Below are positions 12,690 through 24,146 of a stretch of 64,000 nt of DNA, one piece after another; the stretch's first letter is position 1, and every line of letters starts with the position of its first letter. A model generated the notes under the pieces. It made no database searches. It saw nothing but the letters and a program-made list of their open reading frames with translations, and was not told where the DNA came from. The position numbers and the translations under genes are program-made. Source of the stretch: Salarias fasciatus (lineage: Eukaryota; Chordata; Actinopteri; Blenniiformes; Blenniidae). The DNA lies in contig NC_043746.1 in NCBI RefSeq assembly GCF_902148845.1, forward strand, positions 5,150,653 through 5,214,652, read 5' to 3'.

Positions 12690-15600
12690 CTAGGATGGTG
12701 GGCTGTGCCGAACTGCATTTGAATCATCGACTGGATCGATTCTGAAGTCGGTGGGCCGCAGCTTCATGACGCTGGCCTTGAGGGAGTACCACCATCCTCT
12801 CCAAGTGTACCAAACCACGCCGTCGTCCGTCATGGCGCTGTAGTGCCCGTTGGGATAGTACCGACCGTTCAGGTGGCTGAGTGACACCTATTGGAGTGAA
12901 TGGGACAGAACTCTGCGTGACTGCCGAGTGCGAGCACCAAAAAGTGGATTTGGTCATGTGGAAACCCCTACTTGTTGACCACCAGCCTCCTTTGTCCTCC
13001 TGGGCACAGTTCCCTTGCTCGTAGTTGTCGTTGTCCTGGTCGTGGGTGCTGAATGGGATGCCTGGTGGCTGGCCCACGCCGACACTCCCACCATGAAGTT
13101 CCCAGAGAAGCCGTCTCCAGCAGTCCCCACATAGGCTCCAAAGGTCAGGCGGTACTTCTCCTGCGGAGCAGGAAACAACCGCCGGTCAGCCTGATGAGCT
13201 CTGAAATGTGAGTCGACCTGAACACTCCAGTGTGACGTTACCCAGTGCTGGCAGTATGGATTTTAATCATTTTGGACACACTAATCTTTACTGCATAAGG
13301 CTTGTGGGCCAAAACCAGCCTGCAAGAGGTTCAAATGCGGCCCGTCAAACCACCAAGCAGGTGGTGAACATTCCTAAACGAATATAACATTGATATATTA
13401 AGACATTTCCACAGAGCACTGGACACAACGCAGAGCTGACTGAGAGTTCAGAGACGCTGCCATGAATGATAGCAAACTAGCATCAGCCTCGAAGCCATGC
13501 TGGTAAGTTTATGATCACATAATGCAATAATGATCTTTTTTTTTCCCACATTTCTGCAAAAGTATAATTAAAATTGCACGTACATTGACATTGTAGTAAA
13601 CTTTGGTTGTAACCTTTTTATCACTGTGCAAACAGACTGAGAAAATATTTTAAGTTTAAATGTAAAGGTTGTTGCCGCACTGTTTTACCCACTCAAGATG
13701 AATCTGGCTGTACGTGGCCCCTGGCCTGACAAGTGTTTGATAACCCACTTTAAATGCTGTTCCTATCAATATCATCAATTATAAGGATCATAAGACCCAT
13801 CTTCATCATTCATTTAACTCAGAAAGTAGTTTTCAGTTGGTTTTATGAGATATGAGAACACAAGCATACACACGCTGAGCCTTTTTGTCATGCCAGCTTT
13901 TAAACAAAACAAGATATTCTTGTTTGTTTCTGGTCTCTTGTGAATAAAATCTACATCTTGTTACCAGAGTGATCTACGTCCGAAAGGATTAAAATGAAAC
14001 CAGGTTCTGGTAAAATTTTACTTGAGGTTTATGTCACCCTCCTTAGATATGTGCACAGTGCTTCTTCTGTTGCTGCCCAGGCTGCAACAGTGGTGTAGTG
14101 GGAAGCACTCGTCTCACCGCAAGAAGTACAAGGATTGAATCAGAATAGGCCTTTTTGTTTTTTTGCATGTTCTTCCCTTTCGTTAATGGGTTTTCTCTGG
14201 GTGCTCTTTGTTGTCTGTACTACTGTGTGACGTGTGAGACTAAATTCAAGACACCATGAACTCTGGATTCCTGCTGCCATTGTTTCTGTTCTACTGAGTA
14301 TAACCACTAGAAGGCAACAGAGCTCTCCTGCCATGTCTCCAGATGGAACACCTGAACAGTTGACTGTTGGCCTGGCAACTATATTATCTCTAATAGTAAA
14401 ACATTTATATCAGCTTAATGGCTGACAATGAATCATTCACAATCAGTTATCAAGTTTGAAAAATAATTTGTTGCAGACGATTCATATCAACACCTTTTCA
14501 TCAGCTACTCTGAAGTTCTGGTACTCGGCGTAGCGCTGATTCCCATCGAAGTCCTCCAAGTTGATCCTCAGAGAGTAATTCCCTGAAATACACAGAAGAA
14601 CACTCACAGCTGCTGTTTGTTTACTGGAAGTAAAGAATCTTCAATGGGTGATGAGTTATACCGACCCTGAGAGGTAATGCGATGCAGATTGTCATTCCCA
14701 AGCCAAAATTCTGCTTCCTTGTTTCCAAAACCATCCTTGTACTCTGCCCAAGACCTGCCCCCCCCCCCCCACACACACACACACACAAACACACAGATGG
14801 ATGAATAATTCTGTTTCTTAAATAATAAAACATTATAATATAAAGTTCTCACACACACCTATTAAAAGCCTCTGATCCATCGATCCGTCTCTGCATGACG
14901 GTCCATCCTCCTCTGTCGCTCATATCGCAGAACACCTCGATGGGAGCGGGGCTTCCAGCGGGCTGGATCCAGTATAAACCACTGGATCTGGAGCCAGCAC
15001 TGAAGACCTGGGAGCAATCTGACACACACACACACACACACAGGTTACACTTGGCCAATGACCCGGTGCTTCTACCACCGTGTTGCTGTACTGAGGTCCT
15101 GACCTGTGAACTGTGTGTCCTGGCTCTGGTTCACGCTCGCTTTTCCTGGGTTGCCAGGTTGGTTCAGTGTTCGTAATCTGTCTATGAGGAGCTGTTTTTT
15201 CTCAAGTTCCATCTTCAGAAGCTTCTCTTTTTCCCGCAGCTGAGCCACCTCCTCCTGGCACCCATCTGATGCCTACACACACACACACGCACACACACAC
15301 ACGCACACGCACGCACGCATGCACTTTGACTACTACGATCATCCATATGTAATCAGTCCACATGAGATCAAGCAGGAAAATTCCATTCAGTCACACGCTA
15401 CACATCAGATGAAGCGTTTGATGCCTTACGCACCAACATTGGCTCAGAAACTCTGAGCAGACGGAGCATCTTAATCCCATTTACTCATCTTTGCCACTCA
15501 ATAATGAAACTGTCCTACAAAACCCAGCAAACATGAAAATAACATCACTATGTGCCCATTATCCTGACATTGCAACTTGTTCCTTTACTGATTGGTAACA

Positions 15601-15949
15601 TGCAAACACTGAAAGAAACTGTATTTCATAGAAAGTTGTTTCAAGGTTTTTAAATAGCAGAGGATTGGCTGGATGAGCACAACTTGACTGCTTCTTTACC
15701 CGTTAGTCACACTGAGTGTTTTCATGGAGGCTCAGCTTGATCAGTGTAAACAGTAACATATTTGTTGAGCTAAAATTAACGCACACAATAAGGAATCAAT
15801 GACATGAAGCAACACATTTCAAGGTTTGGACACATTTCACGAGGCAACATTAAGGACTGAACAACACCATTCATCTGTGAAATCTAAATACTTACATTTA
15901 TAGAGTGAGCTGCAGCGATGGCCAGCAGCAGGAACAGAGGCCCTGTCAT
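12690..15949 (-). CDS. fgl1: fgl1-like secreted fibrinogen-domain protein
   Basis: Secreted hepatokine-type protein (hepassocin/FGL1 family; the mammalian protein is a liver mitogen and LAG-3 ligand). Seven coding exons: 15896-15949 (signal peptide, [16 protein letters not shown]), 15104-15272 (coiled coil), 14859-15018, 14666-14754, 14494-14582, 12972-13160, 12690-12887. All junctions are in phase, giving 315 residues. The fibrinogen domain is clear from [20 protein letters not shown] to the C-terminal [22 protein letters not shown]. Odd: in the last two exons three single-base deletions relative to the family put about 35 residues, including the calcium-binding D-x-D region and the conserved Cys/GGWW segment, into another frame. 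They sum to three, so the spliced frame stays open. Angiopoietin-like proteins are an alternative, but the length and short coiled coil favour FGL1. Confidence 0.8.
13290..13745. repeat. Degraded MITE-like repeat (GGCCAAAACCAGCC type)
   Basis: Contains GTGGGCCAAAACCAGCC, GCGGCCCGTCAAACC and a right end GACAAGTGTTTGATAACCC, matching the interior and end of the GGGGTGTCAAAC family at 60897-61124. Left end not defined. Lies in an fgl1 intron. Confidence 0.35.
14091..14225 (+). repeat. tRNA-like SINE fragment
   Basis: GGTGTAGTGGGAAGCACTCG followed by CTCACCGCAAGAAG and a degenerate B-box-like AGGATTGAATC is the usual head of a dispersed teleost SINE. It lies in an fgl1 intron and is too diverged to be a tRNA gene. 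Confidence 0.45.
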
Positions 15950-16929
15950 CTTCTGTGGACCGGCAGACTCGTAGTCCCGGGAGTTTAGCTTCATGTGTCT
16001 GACTGCTGCTCCTTCTCCTCATGTGAGGAGAAACGGTGCAGCAGGCCCAGATCAAATACCTGATTCTCAACAGCCATAAAACAAACCAGATGCGCATCTG
16101 CCCAGAACAGATGTACACTGCTCAAAAGTAGACACACTGTCCAGAAAGCACGTCTGATTTTGTTTTCCTGAGAATTCATTCTCCCTCTCTCCCCGCCAGC
16201 CTCTGGAGTTTTTACGCACTTGCCTCATTTCTTTGGAAGTGCAACTGACAAACGGGAACTGTCAAGCACTGTGCCAGCTCGAGTGAACACACAGCAGCGA
16301 AAACGGCCTGAAGGTCGCCTCTCACTGCAAGGCCGAGAGCCGAGAGGACGCTTCGCCTGCAGGGATTACAACAAACCCCAGTGAGCCGAGCGGCTGCTGC
16401 GTGTTGCACTCCATCAAAAATAAAAGAGGACAAGCTGCCGAAGAGTCCTCAGCATGATACATTAAAAAAGGCCGATATCGCTCTCATGCACAGGTGTCAA
16501 ACATCAGGCCCACAGGCAGTAAACAGCTCTCCACAAGGTTTCAGATACGAGGCCCAGTTAAATGTTTTCAAGTGAAACGATGCTCAGAGCCTCTGAAAAC
16601 CGTTAAAAAAATTGAAAAAGCTCCATCTTTGTGGAAATGGGGGGACGACCTTTTTTGAGAAAGCAACTTTTTGCAAACTCTCTGATTGTGTTTCCATGTA
16701 AACGGGGAAAAACGCAACTCTTCTGGAGCGCTGCTGCTGATGCTCATGAGCACCAAATCGTTCTTTTTCACATGCTTTATAGATTTACAACAACAACAAC
16801 AGCTTCCTCCAGACTGTCAGGACTCCCAGGCCAGATTCTCCTGGATTTGGTAGTTTTTTTCAGTTTCGTGCCACAAAAGTCCAATTCGGTCATCTGGCTG
16901 TACAAATGTCTGCGAACTCACAGTTCTTG
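15950..16929. other. fgl1 upstream / intergenic
   Basis: No coding exon recognised. It holds the presumed fgl1 promoter and 5' UTR and, near 16492-16520, a fragment GGTGTCAAACATCAGGCCC of the dispersed MITE family. Confidence 0.4.
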
Positions 16930-18950
16930 AATACGCCTCTAGGTGCTACTTGGACACATCATCAGTGATGAACCCGAGGTCATAGGGTGTTTCGGGTCTT
17001 TGATAATCAAACACCCTCGCTCGGGCGACCCAGCCGGGGGTGATCAGCCCCAGACTTGTGTCCAAGTGGCCCACTACTCCACGGATCCCCCCTCCGGATC
17101 CATAGCCATCTAGAGGCTTTTTCCACAGCCTCAGTGATGTTTTGATGGCTCCTCGGCACAGCTGCCCTTTTACTCCAAGGAGTTTAAGGATTCGGGTAGT
17201 GACTGGCCAGCAAAACCCCGACACCCCACCTCGACTGGTTCGCAGCGGGCTTTCCAACCATTGCTCCGGCACTCAGTCACTAGCTCTGCGTATTTGGCCC
17301 TCTTGCGCTCATTGGCCTCCTCCAATCTGCCTTCCCAGTGGACGGTAAGCTCGACCAGGACCACTTGCTTAGTTGACTCTGATGTTAACACCACGTCTGG
17401 GCGGAGTGAAGTGGCCAGGATGTTTTCTGGGAATTTGAGCTGCCTCCCCAGGTCGACTCGGAGTTTCCAGTCTCTTGCAGTGGTGAGAAGCCCCCCAGAA
17501 GACCTTGGCTGATGTTGCACCTTGTCCCCAGCTCTGACAAAGGTGATGGACTGCTTGGGGTTGTGCTGGTACCTGCAGTTGGTCATTGCTGTGCTGAGTG
17601 TGTCTGCCAGAGCCCTAAGGACCTGGTCGTGATGCCAGCGGTACCGTCCTTCCCCCAAGGCCTTCGGGCAGCAACTTAGGATGTGCTCCAGGGTGGCTCT
17701 CCTCTGGCACAACTGGCATGCTGCAGTGTTCGCTAAGCCCCAACGCTGCAGATTAGTTGGGCTTGGGAGAACATCATATACTGACTGAATGAGGAACTTA
17801 ATGTGCTGGGGTTCAAGTCTCCAGAGCTCTGGCCAGGTGATTTTTCGCTGTTCAGCGTGGCCCCACCTCGTCCAGGCGCCTTTTTGGTACATAGCCACCA
17901 TCTTGACCCGCCGATCCTCCTCCACCTCTGCTCTGATCTCATCCTGAACCATATGACGTTTCTCCTTTCCTCTGGCTTTGTCGTAGCGGGGCTTGGGGAA
18001 GCTGCCAAGTCCCGCCCGGCCCACTGCCGTGTTGCCCACCAAGATGTTATGCTGCAATCGTGCCTCTGCTCTATCAACAGCTTCCTGTGCCTTCCACTTC
18101 CTCACAGTTTTCACCAGGATTCCTGCTGTGGCAACTTTTTGGTTGGCGGTGTCCCGATACATCATCACCTCCCTGGCACGTGTGATCATAAACTTCTCCA
18201 ACAGGCCGCTGATTGGGAGCTGCAGCATGGTGGAATGGTCATACAGTGCGATGCTGCTGAGGGATCGGGGGAGCCCAAGCCACCTGCGGAGAAACTGACT
18301 GATGGTCCGTTCTAGTGTCTCCACCGTGGACATGGGCACTTCATAGACCAGCAGGGGCCAAAGGAGTCTTGGCAGGACACCATGTTGGTAGATCCAGGTT
18401 TTGAATTTCCCTGGTAGCCCCGACTTGTCTATTGCTGTGAGCCATGATGTCAGTTCAGCCTGGGTTTTCTGGAGTGAATCTGAATCCCTCAAGGAGCTGT
18501 TGAAGACTTTGCCCAGGCTCTTGACAGGTTTTTCCATCACCGTTGGAATTGGTGTCCCTCCTATAGCAAAGCGGAACCGGTCGGCCACCCTGCCTTTCTT
18601 GAGGACCAGAGACCTGGACTTGGCGGGCTTGAAACTCATCCTTGCCCGAGAGGTGAGCCGCTCTAGCCCTTGCAGTAGCCATCTGCAGCCAGGAACAGAG
18701 GTTGACGTCACTGTGAGGTCATCCATAAAAGCTCTTATGGGGGGCTGCTGAGTGCCAGATCTTGACAAGGGGCCTCTACACTCCACCTCAGCTGACTTCA
18801 CGATCATGTTCATGGCCAGGGAGAAGACTGGCACTGAAATTGTGCAATCTGTTATAATACCCTTCTCCAGGCGTTGCCAGGCAGATGTTAATGATCCCGA
18901 TGTTACCCTCAACTGGAAGTTGTTATAATAGTCCAGGATGACTACTGTTA
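16930..18950 (-). mobile_element. 5'-truncated R2/HERO-type LINE (restriction-like endonuclease class)
   Basis: The minus-strand frame 17170-18912 encodes 580 residues with no stop. In order: the second half of a reverse transcriptase including the palm motif AFMDDL, a thumb/linker region, a zinc knuckle (CQLCQ...H...CC), and a restriction-like endonuclease (RPDVVL...VVLVELTV...RKRAKY). RT followed by zinc knuckle and RLE is the R2-superclade layout; HERO elements of fish are a likely relative. Coding similarity extends in frame to about 18945 (ILDYYNNFQLRV), where a stop and unrelated AT-rich DNA mark the 5' truncation. About 240 bases after the stop form the 3' UTR. The unbroken frame suggests a recent insertion. 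It cannot be autonomous, because the N-terminal half including early RT motifs is missing. Confidence 0.85.
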
Positions 18951-19257
18951 ATATTTATAGCATATTGTTGTCTGTACTCATAACTTATTGCGCTAAATGC
19001 ACCGCTCAGCAGTTCTGACTTTGTGCTGCCAGGTAATGAACGTAAACATGAAACGTTTCTGAAACAACAAAACCTCAAAATACTTTTACATTCATAATGT
19101 TGCAATGATGAGACCTTAACTTTGAACCTGAATGTTTAATCATCTGCTGTTTTGTAGCCACAACAAAACTGAAAGATGTATTTTCACATTTCACAGACAT
19201 AATTAAAAATCACACCATACTGAAAACCTTCAATCGTGGTTTAAATTATGCTTTTAT

Positions 19258-19316
19258 TAGTGAGTGAGTGAGTGAGTGAGTGAGTGAGTGAGTGAGTGAG
19301 TGTGTGTGTGTGTGTG
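19258..19316. repeat. (TGAG)n then (TG)n microsatellite
   Basis: About eleven TGAG tetramers pass into a TG dinucleotide run. Confidence 0.9.
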
Positions 19317-19420
19317 AAGCCAGACATCACTCCTGGAACGTCTTGAACTCTCAACCTTTGCTGCTCTGTAAATACACTTCCACTATATATTAATTTTTTT
19401 TTACCACATTTTTTAACTAA

Positions 19421-19670
19421 GGGCGGCTGTGGTTCAGTGGGGAGAGCAGTCGTCTGACAATCGGGAGGTTGTTAGTTTGATTCCCGTCTCCCCCCTGTCT
19501 GCATGTCGAAGTGTCCTTGTGCAAGACACTGAACCCTGAATTGCCCCCAATTGCATCCACTGGTGTGTGAATGTGTGTGTGAATGGGTGAATGTGATAAT
19601 GTAGTGTAAAGCGCTTTGGTCTCTGCTAATGCAGATGAAAAAGCACTCTATAAGTCTAGTCCATTTACCA
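19421..19670 (+). mobile_element. tRNA-derived teleost SINE
   Basis: Head GGGCGGCTGTGGTTCAGTGG fits a polymerase III A box and GGTTGTTAGTTTGATTCC a B box. The body holds GTGTCCTTGTGCAAGACACT and AAAGCGCTTTGGT, both common in a dispersed teleost SINE. It lies just past the 3' end of the calmegin-like gene. Confidence 0.75.
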
Positions 19671-19700
19671 TAACTAACAATTACTTGTTCGTACACAGTT

Positions 19701-22634
19701 TTAAGCCTGAGCGGTGCTTTTCTTGTTCAGCTTCCTCTTGTGCGTCACTGTGGCTTCTTCTTTTGATGCCTGCTTGTCCATTTCTGCCCAAAAAAACAAA
19801 GTTCATACGGTCAAATGACATTCTGAAAATCATCAGCGAACTGAAGGCAGTCGAAATGATTTCAGAATCATTAAATACCTTTGCTGTGTTTCTGCAGTGT
19901 GGACTCGGGGTCGTCTGGCTGAGGATCGTCGCTCTTCTTATAGTAGTACGGCTGGTCAGGCGGTCCGAACCTCTGGATGGGAAAACACCGCATGGTCAGC
20001 TGAGTGTTGCACGTCTGGATGAACAAGCAGACCCCAAGCATCCAGAAAGGTCTGCGCCGCACCTTGTCAGGCCACATGAAGCTGATGAAGAGAATGACCG
20101 GGAGTCCCACCGCAATGACGTAGACCCCCAGGAGCCAGGGCCGCTTATCCAGGGCCATCAGCAGGGTCATGATCACACCAGGCTGCAGTGCACAACATCA
20201 GATGGCCTGATTTCTGACAGTATATCGAACATCTCAGCACTCCAATAGAAACATATAAATTATCAACAAGCTACAAACAGCATGAGGAACTCGACTGCAG
20301 CTCTGGGATGAAGGAACCATGATCCATCCATCGTTCATTTTCCATACATCTTCGGCCCCATTTCCAACTTTATGATGGAACATTTCAAAAACAACCCATC
20401 GCCGTGGAAACGGGGAAAACGTCACTTGCTCAGGCTCTGGGTCAGGGGTCGGCAACCCTTGGTACGCGTGCCACGGGTGTCACGCCTGTTATTAAAGCTA
20501 GGGTCAGCGATCTTGGAAAACTAGCATGTATTCGAATGTAGCATCTCCCCAAGGCTCCGCCCAGCTCCCACCCCATTGGAGGAGCTCCCACTGTTACGGG
20601 GGAACGCACTGGACGCGGAAGCACTGTGCACGGAGTTTCTGATCGCCTCCCATGTTAACCTATCTGACTGCCCGCACACAATGCGTATGGCAGGCCATTA
20701 GAGACAATAGTCGTCATTCAGTTACTCGTCAGTAAAGAGAAAAACGCCGCAAACGGCCACGCACTCTGCAGCGCGCGCTCTGCTTTGTTCTATTTTTCAC
20801 GCGGGGGGGGGCTCTGATTGGTTTCTTAAGAGCGGTCCGCGCCTTACGATTGGTCGGAGTTTGTACTGTCCTGTGGCCGCTACAGTTGTCAGATTTTTTC
20901 CGCACCTTTTTCCGTCCACATAATGTATTGACTTCTCTCAGTATGACAAAAAGTGCTTTTGGACAACATCGCCTACCCTAGCTTTAACACTAGGCACGCT
21001 TGTATGCGCCCCATAGTATATGGCTTATAGGGCAGAGCGGATTGTAAATATGTCATATAAACGCCCGAGTGGATCCGCTTCACTTGGAACGGATTGTATT
21101 TTGGAGCCGATTGTACGTGGTGGTGTACACCGATCGATAATCCGCTCCTTGTCTTACATGAACGCTGCCTGACAGCGGATCGGAAAAAAAAGGGGGGGGG
21201 GATTATTTGTTCCGTGCATGCGTTCCCTCGTACGTAGTGACGTGATGACGTGCACAGTAAACAGGAAGCAGGACAGTCAAAAGCAAGCAAAAGAACATGA
21301 TGGTGGTTGAAAAACCCTTTTTAAATAAAAACCCCAAGAGAAAAAACAGTGGAGAGGCGATATGGAAGCAAATCACGCTACAGCGAGTTGTTCAAAGAGC
21401 TCCGTAGAAGAATATGAGCAATCGCCTGGTCGGTGTTATGGATTAACTGGTTCCCGTGTTAACGAGTGACGGCGGAATTCTGTGTAAATACATGCTGATA
21501 ACAGCAGTTGTTAAAGACTCACAAAAGATTTAAAACTTATATATTCACTGTAACTGTAGATAATCGACATTCACTAGAACGAGTACAAGTCTCAGTCATA
21601 TATTGGTCACAAGATAACATGGGCACCAGTTAATTTGAAACATCGGCATGCTGAGCACAAAGCACAACATTTATGAAAGCACTTTTTGGAGTTAAAGCAA
21701 CACTAAGGAACTTTCAGTTTTCGTTGATTTTGGCGGCGCCAGTGGACAAAAGCGGTAGTGTTTTGCCTGAACGAATACTACAGTTCCCATGAGGACTAGC
21801 GCGTGACGTCGTAAAATGCTGCTCCCGGTGGCATGCTGTCAGACTGAACTCGCCTTCATTTGTTTCCAGTGGCTGTGTGAAGGATGGATAGCGACGAGGT
21901 AATGAATCTAATGGTGGCTAAACAATATTATATCATGATGTGATGCATGCCGTAAAGCAGTCCGCACATTTGGAGTTTTGTGGTGTGCAGGGTTCCTACC
22001 ACCCTCCTCACAGTTGCTTAGTCCAAGTGAAAGCAATACTGATGCCCTCAGGCTGTGGCAGAGGGGTCATTCAACTAGTTGTAAGTCGATGTATCATCAC
22101 AAAAGATATTAAAATGTTTTATTATGGTTGAAAAGTTCCTTAGTGTCGCTTTAATAACAGAAAAATATCTTTAAATATATGATTGTATGTGCTTTATCTG
22201 AATGGAATAAATTTCCAGGTAGGCTATGTTAGAAATCTTTTTGTATTTTGTGTCAACTTGCGTTTTAGTTGAAAATGGCACACACATTGATGAGAAAATT
22301 TTAAACTGGCACTCCATGACAAAAAGGTTGCCGACCCCTGCTCTAGGTGTAGATGAGGGAAAACAACTCGAAATTTCAACCAGATGGTACAAATAGTGCC
22401 AGTGCCTTGTAAACACAAACACCATAAGGTTACATTTTAATGCATTGTGGATTATAGTAATTAGCCAGATAGACGGATGATACCCGATAAACCACTAACC
22501 AGTAGAGCTGAGTATTATTGTTCGGCCAAAGGAACAAAGACTTAGTAGGTTGAAGTGCTTACCGAACCTGCAGCCGACACTGATTTCACCCCGTCTGCTA
22601 ATATGAGGGACAGGACCACAAAGATGACCTCCAT
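19701..22634 (-). CDS. Small calnexin/calmegin-tail-like single-pass membrane protein
   Basis: Four coding exons with consistent phases: 22563-22634 (start; MEVIFVVLSLILADG reads as a signal peptide), 20063-20182, 19879-19972, 19701-19783, for 122 residues. Exon 2 holds PGVIMTL...DKRPWLLGVYVIAVGLPV, like the juxtamembrane and transmembrane part of calnexin/calmegin (ERPWLWVVYVLTVALPV); ISFMWPDK recalls calmegin SFCWPRK. Exon 3 holds YYYKKSDDPQPDD, like the cytosolic EYKKTDAPQPD motif; exon 4 is Lys-rich. No lectin or P-domain exon is found in intron 1, which is mostly transposon. A 5' UTR exon ending at a donor by 23054 is plausible, since the start codon follows a TCTCACAG acceptor. Inferred ER membrane protein, probably a partial duplication of a calmegin-type gene with a new signal exon. 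Sharing the fold does not show chaperone function. Confidence 0.55.
20492..20987. mobile_element. TTAA-bounded MITE A, nested in the hAT element
   Basis: Left end TTAAAGCTAGGGTCAGCGAT pairs with right end ATCGCCTACCCTAGCTTTAA, about 18 of 20 bases matching when inverted. 496 bp, no coding capacity. TTAA at both ends suggests piggyBac-like target preference. Confidence 0.7.
21692..22154. mobile_element. TTAA-bounded MITE B, nested in the hAT element
   Basis: Left end TTAAAGCAACACTAAGGAAC pairs with right end GTTCCTTAGTGTCGCTTTAA with one mismatch. 463 bp, TTAA at both ends, no coding capacity. Confidence 0.7.
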
Positions 22635-22726
22635 CTGTGAGACATCAGGTCAGACAAGTTTAACTCAGCCTTTTGTTTTCACACAGACGCTGATATAAAC
22701 AGGGTTAAAGAAGGTCGGCCTCACAA

Positions 22727-22728
<2 letters not shown>

Positions 22729-22779
<51 letters not shown>
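22729..22779. repeat. (CA)n microsatellite
   Basis: Uninterrupted CA run of about 50 bases just upstream of the calmegin-like signal-peptide exon. Confidence 0.9.
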
Positions 22780-22781
<2 letters not shown>

Positions 22782-23639
22782 ATCGACACACCTGCAGTGT
22801 ACACACAGGTTTTACTCAACATTCTCAGATAACAGCACGACCCTGTCATCCACCTGCCTCCATCCACAACCAAACAGACAGACAGAAAGCAGAAAAGCAG
22901 TTTTCTGAGCAAGAGATATGAGAGAAAACAAACTCACAAATATTATAATTAAAAAGAGAGTCAAGCGAGGCATAGAGAAGATTAAAATGTTGGAGTTTAT
23001 TCAAAGAGTAGCAGACAGGAAGAGCCAAAGAGTACCAAAGTGAACACATTTACCTTTTCAACGCGGCGAATGTTCAGTTTCCTGCTGTTCCTTCAATGTC
23101 TCTTCCTGAAGACTCACAGACACACAGTGTTGGACTTTGGCCCTCGGTCACTCATTACACAGTTAACACTTTAATGGGGTTTAACACCATTACTAACACA
23201 CACCTGGCAACAGCGGTCAGTCTCTCAGTTAAAAGCCGTATTTACACAGCACTGGTGGTAAATGATTGGTGTGAGGGTCCGCACAGAGGTCAGACATAAA
23301 AGGAATATCAACAGTGAAAGTAAAACGAGGTTTAATGCATGCAAGCTGTAAAAAGCAATAAAATGACTTGTTGTGAAGGTGTGTGGAGGAGGTTAATATT
23401 CAGGAGTTACTATATCAAGGCAGTGAATACATGATTTCTTTCACAACCAGAAGGGATGAAATGATGGGAATATAGCTGGTAGTAAACTGGGAGATGTCTA
23501 CTACAGATCACCGCTGGTATAACACACCACAAGAAAACAAGGTAACCGAGTCCACATGTAGAATGTGAAGAGTGATTAAAGATCAGCGTGATCATGCAAA
23601 TGTGTTAGTGAACCCTGAGAAGACCAAAAGCATGCCAGA

Positions 23640-24065
23640 AAGGCCTTCAGGGCTCATATAACCGGCGGCCATACCAGAGCCCAGATCCGAGCCCCAGACG
23701 TCCATGCGCCGGTCCAGAAGAAGGCAGAGGAAAGCCCCAACCAAGACCCCGCGGCGGCCCCGGGGCCCGGACCCCAGGTAGCTAAGACGGGCAGGAGCCG
23801 GCCCCCTCTGGGACTAGATGCCCGGGGCGGGCAGAGCCGCGAGCCCAGTGCCCAAGAGCCAACCCCCCCAACTCAGGCGGAGGGCCATGACCAGGAGAAC
23901 CAGCCCACACAGGTGACTACCCGCCCCAGGCCAGTGCCCCCCCAGCGCTCCAGCCACGTACCCCGAGATCCAAGGCATCACAGCCCACTCCATCCCCCAG
24001 TCCACCCCGTCCTCCCCCACCTCACTACCCCCAGCCCCACCCAGCCCATCCTCCCCCCAACCACC

Positions 24066-24146
<81 letters not shown>

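Larger units (their letters stand above)
20443..22340. mobile_element. hAT-type element (CAGGGGTCGGCAACC ends) with nested MITEs
   Basis: Starts CAGGGGTCGGCAACC and ends GGTTGCCGACCCCTG, a perfect 15-base inverted repeat. Flanks CTCTGGGT and CTCTAGGT form an 8-bp target duplication with one mismatch, as in hAT elements. It sits in intron 1 of the calmegin-like gene. Two other elements lie inside it (20492-20987 and 21692-22154). No transposase frame was recognised. Confidence 0.75.

Noticed and set aside
19421-19670. Possible tRNA gene
   Set aside because: The A and B boxes are present, but acceptor and anticodon stems do not pair and a typical SINE body follows.
20183-22562. Search for calnexin lectin and P-domain exons in intron 1
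   Set aside because: No P-domain repeat motif or globular-domain segment was seen in any frame; the space is occupied by transposons.
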